Positions 1 to 8,200 of a stretch of DNA of 52,392 nt are shown here, piece by piece. Source of the stretch: Acidimicrobiaceae bacterium (GTDB lineage Bacteria > Actinomycetota > Acidimicrobiia > Acidimicrobiales > Bog-793); the NCBI GenBank assembly GCA_003140595.1, contig PLKG01000150.1, positions 30,251 through 82,642 of the forward strand, in the 5' to 3' direction. Each line of letters starts with the position of its first letter. The first letter of the stretch is position 1. The notes beneath the pieces are model-generated. The model searched no databases, had not been told where the DNA came from, and saw only the letters and a list, made by a program, of their open reading frames with translations. The position numbers and the translations under genes were made by a program.

Positions 1-78
1 CTAGGCGGTCCTGGCCGCCCGGTAGGCTGACCTGTTCAAGAATGCGACCGAGTGTCGCCTGTCCGAGGAGTGGTTCAG

Positions 79-2094
79 ATGCCCAGCGAGGTCACGGTCT
101 TCCTGCCCGACGGGTCCGCGCGCAGTGTCCCCGCCGGCACGACGGTCGCTGATCTTGCCGCGGGGATCGGACGTCGGCTTGCCGCCGCGGCGGTAGCCGT
201 AGAGCTCGACGGCGTGCTCGTCGATCTCTCCCGGCCACTTTTTGAAGGCGCGAAAGTTCGCATCGTCACCGCCGACACCGACGAGGGCCGAGACGTGCTG
301 CGCCACTCGACCGCGCATGTCATGGCCCAGGCGGTGGTCAGGCTCTGGCCGGGGGCCCGCTACGCCATCGGCCCTGCCATCGCGGACGGCTTCTACTACG
401 ACTTCGAGCTCCCCAAAGGCGCCCGGTTCTCCGAGGACGATCTCGAACGGATAGAAGCGGAGATGAAGGCGATCGTCGCCGAGGGCCAACTGTTCCTGCG
501 CGAGGAGCACACGATCGCCGAGGGCCTCGAGATCTTCGCCGACCAGCCCTACAAGCGCGAGATCATCGAAGGCGTCGAGGCCGGCGTCGGCCTCGACGAC
601 GAGGTCGCGGCCGAAGCCGGCGGGAACCCTGGCGCTGTGAGCACCTACCGCAACGGTCCGGGATTCGTGGACCTGTGCCGCGGTCCGCACGTGCCCTCCA
701 CCGATCGTCTGGGGCACTTCAAGCTGACCCGGGTGGCCGGTGCCTACTGGCGGGGCGACGAGCACAGACCCCAGCTCCAAAGGGTGTACGGCACGGCCTG
801 GGAATCGGACAAGGCCGTCGAGTCCTACCTACACCGTCTCGAGGAGGCCGAGCGTCGTGATCACCGTCGCCTGGGAGCTGAGCTCGACCTGTTCTCGTTC
901 CCTGCCGAGCTGGGCTCAGGCCTGGCCGTGTTCCACCCCAAGGGTGGACTCATTCGAAAGGTGATGGAGGACTACTCGCGGACGCGCCACTCCGACGCCG
1001 GCTATTCGTTCGTCAACACGCCCCACATCACCCGCTCGGACTTGTTCGAGACCTCCGGACACCTGCAGTGGTTCGCGGAGAGCATGTTCCCGCCGATGGA
1101 GCTCGACGAGGGACATCGCTACTACCTCAAGCCGATGAACTGCCCGTTCCATATCTTGATCTTCAAGTCCCGCCAGCGTTCGTACCGTGAGCTTCCCCTT
1201 CGCATGTTCGAGTTCGGCGCGGTCTACCGCTACGAGAAGTCCGGTGTCGTACACGGTCTCACGCGTGTGCGCGGCATGACCCAGGATGACGCGCACATCT
1301 TCTGTACTCGCGAGCAGATGGCGGGCGAGCTGCGCTCGTTGCTCATTTTCGTGCTCGAACTGCTGCGTGACTTCGGCCTTGAGGACTTCTACCTGGAGTT
1401 GTCGACCATGCCCGAGGAAAAGGCTGTCGGCACCTTGGAGGAGTGGGAGGAAGCGACAGAGGCCCTCCGCCAGGCCGCCCTCGCGATGGACCTCGAGCTG
1501 GTGCTCGACCCGGGCGGGGGCGCGTTCTACGGGCCGAAAATCTCGGTTCAGGCTCGTGACGCAATCGGGCGCACCTGGCAGATGTCGACCATCCAGGTGG
1601 ACACTCAGCTTCCCCAGCGCTTCGACATGGACTACGTCGGTCAGGACAACACCAGGCACCGGCCGGTCATGATCCACCGGGCTCTGTTCGGGACAGTGGA
1701 GCGTTTCTTTGCTCTGCTGGTCGAACACTACGCAGGTGCCTTCCCGACTTGGCTCTCGCCGGTCCAGGTGCGAGTCCTTCCCGTTCGAGACGACCACGTC
1801 GCTTACGCTCGAGAGGTTCGGGCGCTTCTCTCGGCGGCCGGGGTGCGTGCCGAGGCGGACGACGCCGGGGAGCCTCTCGGTGCGCGAATCCGCCGTGCCA
1901 AACTGGAGAAGTTGCCGTATGTCCTGGTCGTGGGCGACTCCGATGTCGCCGCCAAGACCGTTGGCGTGAACGCGCGGGGCTCCGACGAGCCCGAGCGTGG
2001 TGTCAGCGTCGAGTCGTTCGTCGAGCGGCTGCGTGTGGAGGCTGCGCCACCGGTCCGCCGCGTGCCCAGTGCCGGTATAGAAGGGGCGTTGTGA
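79..2094 (+). CDS. thrS: Threonyl-tRNA synthetase
   Basis: Class II aminoacyl-tRNA synthetase that charges tRNA-Thr in the cytosol. The 671-residue product is close to the usual 640-690. It has an N-terminal TGS domain (about 1-65), a second additional/editing domain with the HSTAH histidine pair near residue 83, the class II catalytic core with the MNCPFH zinc-cysteine segment, and a C-terminal anticodon-binding domain (about 565-650). I chose the ATG at 79 because a GAGGAG lies 8 nt upstream. An in-frame GTG at 52 would add nine residues ahead of the TGS domain and has no such site. The stop overlaps the next start by 4 bp, so it is translationally coupled to the HIT gene. The thrS-HIT-pgsA order is also known from mycobacteria. 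Identity is firm. Confidence 0.97.
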   Translation: MPSEVTVFLPDGSARSVPAGTTVADLAAGIGRRLAAAAVAVELDGVLVDLSRPLFEGAKVRIVTADTDEGRDVLRHSTAHVMAQAVVRLWPGARYAIGPAIADGFYYDFELPKGARFSEDDLERIEAEMKAIVAEGQLFLREEHTIAEGLEIFADQPYKREIIEGVEAGVGLDDEVAAEAGGNPGAVSTYRNGPGFVDLCRGPHVPSTDRLGHFKLTRVAGAYWRGDEHRPQLQRVYGTAWESDKAVESYLHRLEEAERRDHRRLGAELDLFSFPAELGSGLAVFHPKGGLIRKVMEDYSRTRHSDAGYSFVNTPHITRSDLFETSGHLQWFAESMFPPMELDEGHRYYLKPMNCPFHILIFKSRQRSYRELPLRMFEFGAVYRYEKSGVVHGLTRVRGMTQDDAHIFCTREQMAGELRSLLIFVLELLRDFGLEDFYLELSTMPEEKAVGTLEEWEEATEALRQAALAMDLELVLDPGGGAFYGPKISVQARDAIGRTWQMSTIQVDTQLPQRFDMDYVGQDNTRHRPVMIHRALFGTVERFFALLVEHYAGAFPTWLSPVQVRVLPVRDDHVAYAREVRALLSAAGVRAEADDAGEPLGARIRRAKLEKLPYVLVVGDSDVAAKTVGVNARGSDEPERGVSVESFVERLRVEAAPPVRRVPSAGIEGAL

Positions 2095-2630
2095 GCTTCG
2101 ATCACCTCTGGGCCGGGTGGCGATCGAGCTACGTGAGTTCGTTCGCCGATGCCGATGACCTGGCCGGCGCGGGCTGTGAAGTGTCCGAGCCGGCACAGGG
2201 GAGGGGCGCGTGCGTGTTCTGCCACATCGTCTCTTCCGCCGAGTCCGACGAGGCGCGCCACGTGCTGTGGACCGGCAGGTTCACCGTTGCGTTGCTGAAT
2301 GCCTACCCGTACGCGCCAGGCCACGTGATGGTGCTCCCGATACGGCACCTGAGCGATCTCAGCGAGCTCGCGGGAGACGAAGCAGCCGAGCTGTCCCACG
2401 GCGTCTACGCCGCAGTAGCCGCCGTCAAGGAGGCCTACCATCCTGAGGGCATGAATCTCGGTGCGAACCTCGGCCGGGCCGCTGGAGCGGGCATTCCGGC
2501 TCACCTGCACGCTCACATCGTTCCGCGGTGGATCGGCGACACGAACTTCATGACCTCGGTGGCCGGGGTCCGGGTACTTCCCGAGGCCCTGAGCGATAGC
2601 TGGGTGAAGTTGCGGGCCGCCTGGAAGTGA
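2091..2630 (+). CDS. HIT-domain protein, probable AP4A phosphorylase
   Basis: Histidine-triad nucleotide hydrolase/transferase of 179 residues. The signature HLHAHIVPRW gives H138, H140 and H142; the middle histidine is the nucleophile in this family. A CVFC pair (C41, C44) resembles the zinc site of actinobacterial members. Mycobacterium tuberculosis has a related HIT protein, described as a diadenosine tetraphosphate phosphorylase, in the same place after thrS. ThrRS can make AP4A as a side product, so the pairing makes metabolic sense (inference). The GTG start at 2091 overlaps the thrS stop (GTGA) and the end overlaps the next gene's GTG in the same way. The first 35 residues are poorly conserved. 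Exact substrate cannot be read from sequence. Confidence 0.9.
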   Translation: MSFDHLWAGWRSSYVSSFADADDLAGAGCEVSEPAQGRGACVFCHIVSSAESDEARHVLWTGRFTVALLNAYPYAPGHVMVLPIRHLSDLSELAGDEAAELSHGVYAAVAAVKEAYHPEGMNLGANLGRAAGAGIPAHLHAHIVPRWIGDTNFMTSVAGVRVLPEALSDSWVKLRAAWK

Positions 2631-3133
2631 GCGGGCCCCCGTCGGGCTCCCGCCGGGCGCCCATGATCTGGGGGCAGTGCGGCGTTGAAGGCGACCAGGT
2701 CGTCGTTTACTTGCGCGGGTGGCGCAGGGTCGTCGCCACGCGGGGCACGATCAGGTTCCCACTCTCGTCGGTCGTCCGGATCGAGCATGACCCGTTGGCG
2801 CGCGCCCACGTGAGGATCGGCCTTCACCAGTGGCGTAAGCACGGCCAGGGCGTCTGGCGGATCGGCACCTATCACGGGCTCGACGGCTGGTCGTTCTGGT
2901 CCGTCGGGCTCGGGCGCAACGCTGTGCTCATCGAGTGCGCAGGAGAGCGTCTGCGCTATGTGGTCATCGAGGTCGCGGACGCCGAGGCCACCGTGCGGGA
3001 GATCGATGTCGCGGCGGCAAAGGTGACACGACTGCTTCCCGGCGCCGTGGACACGAACCCGCCGACAAGGTCTCAAGGTCCTGCCAAGCGATCGAGCCGC
3101 GGCCGGGACGCGCCCTCGACAGGAGAGGATTGA
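2627..3133 (+). CDS. Unknown protein with PH-like beta-sandwich pattern
   Basis: A 168-residue protein with no family I can name with certainty. The pattern fits a small bacterial PH-like domain: short beta strands (VVVYLRGWRRVVA, IRFPLSSVVRIEHD), a Gly-Thr-Tyr turn, a WSFWSVG strand, a VVIEV strand and a terminal helix around ATVREIDVAAAKV. The last 35 residues are polar and probably disordered. No signal peptide or membrane segment is visible. The GTG start overlaps the HIT stop by 4 bp and the next gene begins 4 nt after the stop, so it is an operon member between an AP4A enzyme and a thiol-dependent isomerase-like protein. Function unknown. Confidence 0.75.
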   Translation: MSGPPSGSRRAPMIWGQCGVEGDQVVVYLRGWRRVVATRGTIRFPLSSVVRIEHDPLARAHVRIGLHQWRKHGQGVWRIGTYHGLDGWSFWSVGLGRNAVLIECAGERLRYVVIEVADAEATVREIDVAAAKVTRLLPGAVDTNPPTRSQGPAKRSSRGRDAPSTGED

Positions 3134-3137
3134 GTCC

Positions 3138-3881
3138 GTGAGCCGTCATCGTCTGGATTACCAATCCCACCGCGCGACGCTCGAGCGCGAGTGTGACCTG
3201 ATAGTCGCCGTGAGTGGCGACGAGCTCGATCTCCCGGTTCCGACCTGCCCGCAGTGGCGGCTCTCCGATCTGTTGGCGCATCTCGGAGATGTCTTCACCT
3301 TCTTTCGCACCCAACTCGAGACGGCAACGCCCGAAAGTCCGTGCGAGCCCGGTTCACGGGGCGTGCCCGCCGGGACCGACCTCGTCGAATGGTTCGAAGT
3401 CGCCGCGGCCGAGCTCCAGTCGACCCTCGACGGACACGACCGGGAAGAGCCCTGCTGGAACTGGTCGGGCGAGGACCTCACTGCGGACTGGGTCTGCAGG
3501 CGCATGGCACTCGAGTCAGCAGTTCACCGTTACGACGCGGAGCTCTCGGTCGGCTCGCCGACATCGCTCGATCGGGATCTGGCCGTGGATGGGATCGACG
3601 AGTGGATCGGGGTCCATCTGGCGACCGATGTCCCAGAGTCGCCGAACGCTTCGCTCGGTGGGGTGTTGTGCCTCGCGTGCTCCGACCACGAAGCTGCTTG
3701 GACGGTAGAGGTCACCGCCGGTCGGTTGCGGTGGCGCGAGGGAAGGGGGCCGGCCGACGCGGTACTCGTCGGTACCGCGTCGGACCTGTACCTCTATTGC
3801 TGGAACCGCAGGCCGCTCGAGACCCTCGAGCTGACCGGGAACCGGGCAGTCGCGGCCGCCTGGAGCTCTCTGACGGTCTGA
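3138..3881 (+). CDS. Mycothiol-dependent maleylpyruvate isomerase family protein
   Basis: Member of the DinB-like metal-binding superfamily (MDMPI N-terminal domain), 247 residues. The opening helix with TCPQWRLSDLLAHLGD places a metal-ligand histidine at H48. LESAVHRYD supplies E126 and H130, matching the His/Glu/His zinc set of the Corynebacterium maleylpyruvate isomerase family. A C-terminal sterol-carrier-like segment (about 165-247) follows. Family members use mycothiol as a cofactor, but most are of unknown substrate and no gentisate genes are nearby, so a general mycothiol S-transferase or isomerase role is as likely. GTG start at 3138, 4 nt after the preceding stop. It ends 12 nt from the convergent EF-G-like gene. 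Confidence 0.82.
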   Translation: MSRHRLDYQSHRATLERECDLIVAVSGDELDLPVPTCPQWRLSDLLAHLGDVFTFFRTQLETATPESPCEPGSRGVPAGTDLVEWFEVAAAELQSTLDGHDREEPCWNWSGEDLTADWVCRRMALESAVHRYDAELSVGSPTSLDRDLAVDGIDEWIGVHLATDVPESPNASLGGVLCLACSDHEAAWTVEVTAGRLRWREGRGPADAVLVGTASDLYLYCWNRRPLETLELTGNRAVAAAWSSLTV

Positions 3882-3893
3882 GCTCGTCTGTGG

Positions 3894-5957
3894 TTAGCTG
3901 TCAGCCGCCTGCTTGGCGAGCTTCTCGGCTATTGGTGCAGGTACAACTTCGTGATGGTCGTGGCGAACGCTGAAGCGGCCCCTCCCACCGGTGAGCGAGC
4001 GGAGGTCGGTGGCGTAGCGCTGTATCTCCGAGGCCGGCACCAACGCGATCACGACCTGCTCGCCGCGCTCTCCCGCCTCGGTGCCAAGCACGCGACCGCG
4101 CCTCGAGTTCAAGTCGCCCAGGATGTCGCCCTGATAGGCCGCAGGCACGGTGACCTCGAGCCGGCAGACCGGTTCAAGTATCACGGGCCCGGCAGCGGCG
4201 AGGGCCTCCTTGAAGCCGTGCGACGCCGCCATCTTGAAGCTCATCTCCGACGAGTCGACTGTGTGGTACTTGCCGTCGTAGCAGGTCACGCGCACGTCGA
4301 CGACGGGGTAGCCGAAGTGGCCGCCCGTGACCATCGCTTCCTGGACGCCCTTTTCCACGGCGGGGATGAACTGGCGGGGTATCGCACCGCCGACGATCGC
4401 GTCCACGAAGGCGAATCCCTCGCCGCGCTCGAGCGGTTCGACCCGCAGGTTGGCGACACCGAACTGGCCGTGGCCGCCGGTCTGCTTCTTGTACTTGCCC
4501 TCGGCCTCGGCGGACTTGGTGATCGTCTCGCGGTAGGGCACCTGGACCGGCTCGGTCTCGACCGCTACGCCGAACTTGCGGTTGAGCTTCTCGCACACGA
4601 TCTGCAGGTGCGTGTCACCCATGCCGGACAACACGGTCTGGTGCGTCTCGTCGTCCCGGCGGACCAAGAGCGCAGTGTCCTCCTCCTGCAGGCGGTGGAT
4701 CGCGGTCATGAGCTTGTCGTCGTCGCCCTTGGCCTTGGGGTGGACCGCGATGGACAAGACCGCGTTGCGGAGTCGGGGCCCCTCCGCCACCACCGGCTGG
4801 TTCTTCGGGGCCAAGGTGTCGCCGGTCAACACGCCACTCAGCTTCGCGACGGCGACGATGTCGCCGGCAGGGGCGGCCGATGTGGGCTGGGTCTCTTTGC
4901 CGCGCATGACCTGGAGAGCGTGCAGCTTCTCCTCCGCGTGGCTGCGACTGTCGAAGAGGGTCATGTCCGGCCGGAGTGTGCCTGAGAGCACGCTCATCAG
5001 CGAGATCCGCCCGACGAAGGGGTCGGCGATCGTCTTGAAGACCCGGGCGAGGGGCGGCCCCTCAGGATCGCGTGGGAGCTCGACGGTGTCGTTGCCCGCC
5101 TTGACCGTGAACGACCGGCGGGCGAGTGGGCTCGGCCCGATCTCGCAGATCAGAGACGCCAGGCGGTCGATGCCGACGCCGGTCAGGGCCGACCCGCACA
5201 CGACGGGGAACACGGTCGCGGACGCGACGCCGTGCGCGAGCGTGGCTTCCAGGTCCTTGGTGGAGGGCACTTCACCTTCGAGGTACCGCTCCATCATGTC
5301 GTCATCGCCGACGACGATGCCTTCGATGAGGGCCTCGCGGACGCGATGCTGGAGCTCGGAGATCTCCTCGGGGATCGGCCCGGTTGTCGGCTTTCCCGCG
5401 CCGTAGGTGATCGCGGAGTCGGTGAGGAGGTCCGCGATCCCGTTGAAGGACGCCTCAGCGCCGATGGGAAGCTCCAAAGGAGCGATGCCGGAACCGAAGC
5501 GCTCGCGCAGCTGGTCCAAGGTTCGCTCGAAGTCGGCGCGTTCGCGGTCGAGCTTGTTGACGAACACGAGCCTCGGAATACCGAGCTCGGTGGCCAGACG
5601 CCACGTCTCCTCGGTCTGGACCTCGACGCCCTCGACGGCGCTAACCACGAGCACAGCGAGGTCGGCCACCGACAGCCCCGCCTCCAACTCGGCTATGAAG
5701 TCCGCGTACCCCGGGGTGTCGATGACGTTGATCTTGCAGTCCTCGAAGAGAAACGGGGCCAGCGCCAGGGAGACTGATATCTGCCTCTTAACCTCTTCAG
5801 GCTCGAAATCGCAGACCGTCGTCCCGTCCTCTGTCCGTCCCGGTCGGGACAGCACGCCGCCGACCACCAGCAGTGCTTCGGCAAGGGTTGTCTTGCCTGC
5901 ACCACCATGGCCGATGAGCGCGACGTTGCGGATTTTCGCGGACGGCACGGCGTTCAC
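3894..5957 (-). CDS. Elongation factor G-like translational GTPase (EF-G2 type)
   Basis: A 687-residue translational GTPase with the full EF-G domain plan: G domain with P-loop GHGGAGKT (16-23), DTPGYADF and NKLD motifs, then domains II to V. It differs from housekeeping EF-G: the P-loop lacks the usual Ile-Asp of GHIDAGKT, and switch I reads RQISV instead of RGITI. These changes, and its isolation from rpsL/rpsG/tuf, place it with the FusA2/EF-G2 paralogues of actinobacteria, whose role is unsettled (ribosome recycling, stress translation or an EF-G reserve are all possible). The GTG start at 5957 is preceded by GTGAGG about 8 nt away. It is divergent from the PIP synthase gene, and a perfect palindrome lies about 30 nt upstream of its start. 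Confidence 0.9.
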   Translation of the reverse strand: MNAVPSAKIRNVALIGHGGAGKTTLAEALLVVGGVLSRPGRTEDGTTVCDFEPEEVKRQISVSLALAPFLFEDCKINVIDTPGYADFIAELEAGLSVADLAVLVVSAVEGVEVQTEETWRLATELGIPRLVFVNKLDRERADFERTLDQLRERFGSGIAPLELPIGAEASFNGIADLLTDSAITYGAGKPTTGPIPEEISELQHRVREALIEGIVVGDDDMMERYLEGEVPSTKDLEATLAHGVASATVFPVVCGSALTGVGIDRLASLICEIGPSPLARRSFTVKAGNDTVELPRDPEGPPLARVFKTIADPFVGRISLMSVLSGTLRPDMTLFDSRSHAEEKLHALQVMRGKETQPTSAAPAGDIVAVAKLSGVLTGDTLAPKNQPVVAEGPRLRNAVLSIAVHPKAKGDDDKLMTAIHRLQEEDTALLVRRDDETHQTVLSGMGDTHLQIVCEKLNRKFGVAVETEPVQVPYRETITKSAEAEGKYKKQTGGHGQFGVANLRVEPLERGEGFAFVDAIVGGAIPRQFIPAVEKGVQEAMVTGGHFGYPVVDVRVTCYDGKYHTVDSSEMSFKMAASHGFKEALAAAGPVILEPVCRLEVTVPAAYQGDILGDLNSRRGRVLGTEAGERGEQVVIALVPASEIQRYATDLRSLTGGRGRFSVRHDHHEVVPAPIAEKLAKQAADS

Positions 5958-5985
5958 GTGGGTACCTCACTTCCCGCGACCGGCT

Positions 5986-5998
5986 TCACCTTAGGTGA
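5986..5998. promoter_or_regulatory. 13-bp palindrome upstream of the EF-G-like gene
   Basis: TCACCT-T-AGGTGA is a perfect inverted repeat with a single central base. It sits in the 211-bp divergent space between the EF-G2-like gene (start 5957) and the PIP synthase gene (start 6169), about 30 bp from the former. It could be an operator. No regulator gene is adjacent, so the factor is unknown. Confidence 0.35.
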
Positions 5999-6168
5999 CC
6001 GGTCGACGAACTCGCCTGGACAGGGTGCGAGCCTATCGGTCGCGCGCGACCTGCGAGGAGGCCGGAGGGTCCGCGGGGCGCTCTGGTATCCTCTTGAACG
6101 AAGGCTCGATGGCGCGCATGCTTGTGTGACAAGGGCTCTCGAGTGCAGTTGTGCCAGACAGGAGCGAG

Positions 6169-7125
6169 ATGATCGACGGCCACCGTGGCCAGTCAGCGGC
6201 GAGTGGCATCGAGGATGCCGCAGTCGACGATCAGGTCGCGCCGATCCCTGAGCCGGCCCCGCCGGCCGCGTTAGCGGCCAAGGTACCCGGCCGCGGGATC
6301 CGAACGGGCTTCGGCGTGGGTGCCAGACTCGCACGGCACGGCGTCACCGCCAACGAGGTCACCGTCGTCGGCATGGTTCTCGCAGGCGTCACCGGGGTCG
6401 CCATCGGTCTCGGACACTTCTGGATAGGCGTGGTGCTGCTCACCGTCGGCGGACTCATGGACACCCTCGACGGCGTGGTCGCAAAGGCAGCGGGCACGGC
6501 CTCCAAGAAGGGCGCTTTCTTCGACTCGGTCGCCGACCGGGTGTCCGACGGACTCATCTTCGGCGGAGTGGCGTGGTACTTCGCCTCGGGAATCCACCCC
6601 CGGCTGGCCGTGCTGCCGTTCGCGATCTTCGGCGTCAGCGCCGTCATCTCCTATGAGCGAGCCAAGGCCGAGTCTCTCGGTTACGACGCCAAGGGTGGCC
6701 TCATGGAGCGAGCCGAGCGGCTCATTCTTCTCGGTGTCGCGCTGGTGCTCCACGTCATATTCGTGCCCGTGCTGGGCCTGCTCCTCGCTCTCACCGTGTT
6801 CACCGCCGCACAGCGCTTCGCCAAGGTCTGGCGCCAGGCGAGCGCGGAGACGGCGAGCCCTGCAGCTGTGCGCGGGGCGTGGCGCCGGGGACGCGTCGAG
6901 TCGCGCTGGCAGTCGTGGCGTCAGCCGCGCGCCAACGGAGCGAGGCGGCGCGCGACGACACCGAGCCGCGTTCGTGCCCGCCGTCGGGACGAACCGCTCG
7001 GTGTAAGGCTGCGCCGCGTCCTTGCGAGCGAACGCACCGGGATCCGGCGTGTCAGTCCACGGGCCGAGCGCCGCAGCCTCGTCATCGGGTCGGCGCGGCG
7101 ACGTCACCCCGGCACCGATAGCTGA
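6169..7125 (+). CDS. pgsA: CDP-alcohol phosphatidyltransferase, probable phosphatidylinositol phosphate synthase
   Basis: Integral membrane enzyme that would join CDP-diacylglycerol to inositol 1-phosphate, the first step toward phosphatidylinositol and its mannosides. Of 318 residues, about 58-235 form the CDP-alcohol transferase core with several membrane helices. The metal-binding signature is complete: D98, D101-G102, A105, G115, D119, D123. The residue after A105 is Lys where Arg is usual. The last 80 residues form a strikingly Arg-rich, Pro-poor tail with no membrane segment, which is unusual. The ATG at 6169 follows AGGAG by 4 nt; an in-frame GTG at 6151 is the alternative. The following acyltransferase and PimA genes support the PIP synthase assignment over phosphatidylglycerol phosphate synthase. 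Confidence 0.88.
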   Translation: MIDGHRGQSAASGIEDAAVDDQVAPIPEPAPPAALAAKVPGRGIRTGFGVGARLARHGVTANEVTVVGMVLAGVTGVAIGLGHFWIGVVLLTVGGLMDTLDGVVAKAAGTASKKGAFFDSVADRVSDGLIFGGVAWYFASGIHPRLAVLPFAIFGVSAVISYERAKAESLGYDAKGGLMERAERLILLGVALVLHVIFVPVLGLLLALTVFTAAQRFAKVWRQASAETASPAAVRGAWRRGRVESRWQSWRQPRANGARRRATTPSRVRARRRDEPLGVRLRRVLASERTGIRRVSPRAERRSLVIGSARRRHPGTDS

Positions 7126-7168
7126 TCGCAACTCCGCAGCCCGCGCAGAGACACTCGGGGGGCCTGTG

Positions 7169-8068
7169 ATGGCGACGCCGAACCAGTGGACCCGCTACTA
7201 CCTCTATCGGGGGCTCGCGGCAGCGTTGCAGGTCACTCCACGCCCGATCGCGGCGTCGCTCGCGAGCGCTGCCGGCTTCACAATCGCAAGTGTCTGGCGC
7301 GACAAGCGACCCCTGCTGCGCTCCAACATGCGGCGCGTGATGGGACCCGAGGCGACCGAGGCTGACCTCGGTCGCCTTGTGATGAGGTCATTCTGTTCCT
7401 ACGCCCGCTACTGGGTGGAGTCCGCACAGGTGGTCGGCCTGCGCTCGGACCAGATCGAGTCGACCTTCAGCATCGAGGGCTTCGAGCGGTTCCGCCTCGA
7501 GATGGCGAGGGGCCGCGGTGTCGTAATCGTCCTTCCCCACGTCGGCTCTTGGGAGTACGGCGGTCGTTGGCTCGCGCAACAGGGATACCCCATGACGACC
7601 GTTGGCGAGTTGCTGGAACCTCCGGAGCTGTTCGAATGGTTCACCTCGCAGCGAGCGACGTTGGGCCTCACGGTGCTGCCTCCAGGGCCCGACACGACCG
7701 TCCGTCTCCTGGATAGCCTCCGGGCAGGCCGCGTCGTCGGGCTACTGGCCGACCGGGACCTCGTCGGCAATGGCATCGAGGTCGAGTTCTTCGGCGAGAA
7801 GACGACGCTTCCCGCAGGTCCGGCGCTCCTTGCCCTGCGCTCAGGGGCACCGATCATGACTTGCGCGATCTACCAGAGACCTCGAGGCCGTTACCACGCT
7901 GTGCTGCGACCACCACTCGACTCGACACGCACAGGGCGGATGCGCCAGGACGTACAGCGCCTCACCGGCGAGGTTGCGCAGTCCCTGGAGGGGCTCATCC
8001 GTTCAGCACCCGAGCAGTGGCACCTGTTCCAGCCGAACTGGCCGTCAGACCGCGAACGATTCAGCTGA
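7169..8068 (+). CDS. Phosphatidylinositol mannoside acyltransferase (PatA-like)
   Basis: LpxL/HtrB-type lysophospholipid acyltransferase of 299 residues that would acylate the mannose of phosphatidylinositol mannosides at the inner face of the plasma membrane. The catalytic HX4E motif is H124-VGSW-E129. The downstream block IEVEFFGEKTTLPAGPA, typical of the family's substrate pocket, is intact, and so is the C-terminal EQWHLFQPNWPSD. One hydrophobic N-terminal helix (about 26-42) could anchor it. The ATG at 7169 (or GTG at 7166) follows a G-run Shine-Dalgarno. In mycobacteria the order pgsA-acyltransferase-pimA is contiguous; here about 3.5 kb of other genes lies before pimA. Its last 27 nt recur upstream of pimA. 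Confidence 0.9.
   Translation: MATPNQWTRYYLYRGLAAALQVTPRPIAASLASAAGFTIASVWRDKRPLLRSNMRRVMGPEATEADLGRLVMRSFCSYARYWVESAQVVGLRSDQIESTFSIEGFERFRLEMARGRGVVIVLPHVGSWEYGGRWLAQQGYPMTTVGELLEPPELFEWFTSQRATLGLTVLPPGPDTTVRLLDSLRAGRVVGLLADRDLVGNGIEVEFFGEKTTLPAGPALLALRSGAPIMTCAIYQRPRGRYHAVLRPPLDSTRTGRMRQDVQRLTGEVAQSLEGLIRSAPEQWHLFQPNWPSDRERFS
8029..8055 (+). repeat. Direct repeat copy 1 (3' end of patA)
   Basis: The last codons of the acyltransferase gene (CCAGCCGAACTGGCCGTC, one variable base, then GACCGCGA) recur in the same orientation at 11369-11395 with one mismatch in 27 nt. The repeat brackets the tetR-degV-esterase segment. Confidence 0.75.
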
Positions 8069-8200
8069 CCTGCGGTTATTGGTGCCGGCCTCGCCTAGGT
8101 GACACAACGCTGAGACGCCAGCTTGCGCGGCCGTGTCAGCTCGGTCCACCGGCGGCCAGGGTTCGGCCGGCCTCTCCTTGAGCTGAGCGTCGCAGTGCGC

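Noticed and set aside
916-2196. Long minus-strand open frame of 426 codons opposite thrS
   Set aside because: It is the antisense shadow of a strongly conserved gene in GC-rich DNA, with no domain and Arg/His-rich composition.
3951-4985. Plus-strand 344-codon frame opposite the EF-G-like gene
   Set aside because: Composition (His/Asp/Val/Leu-rich) is typical of a reverse-complement shadow, and the EF-G reading has all GTPase motifs.
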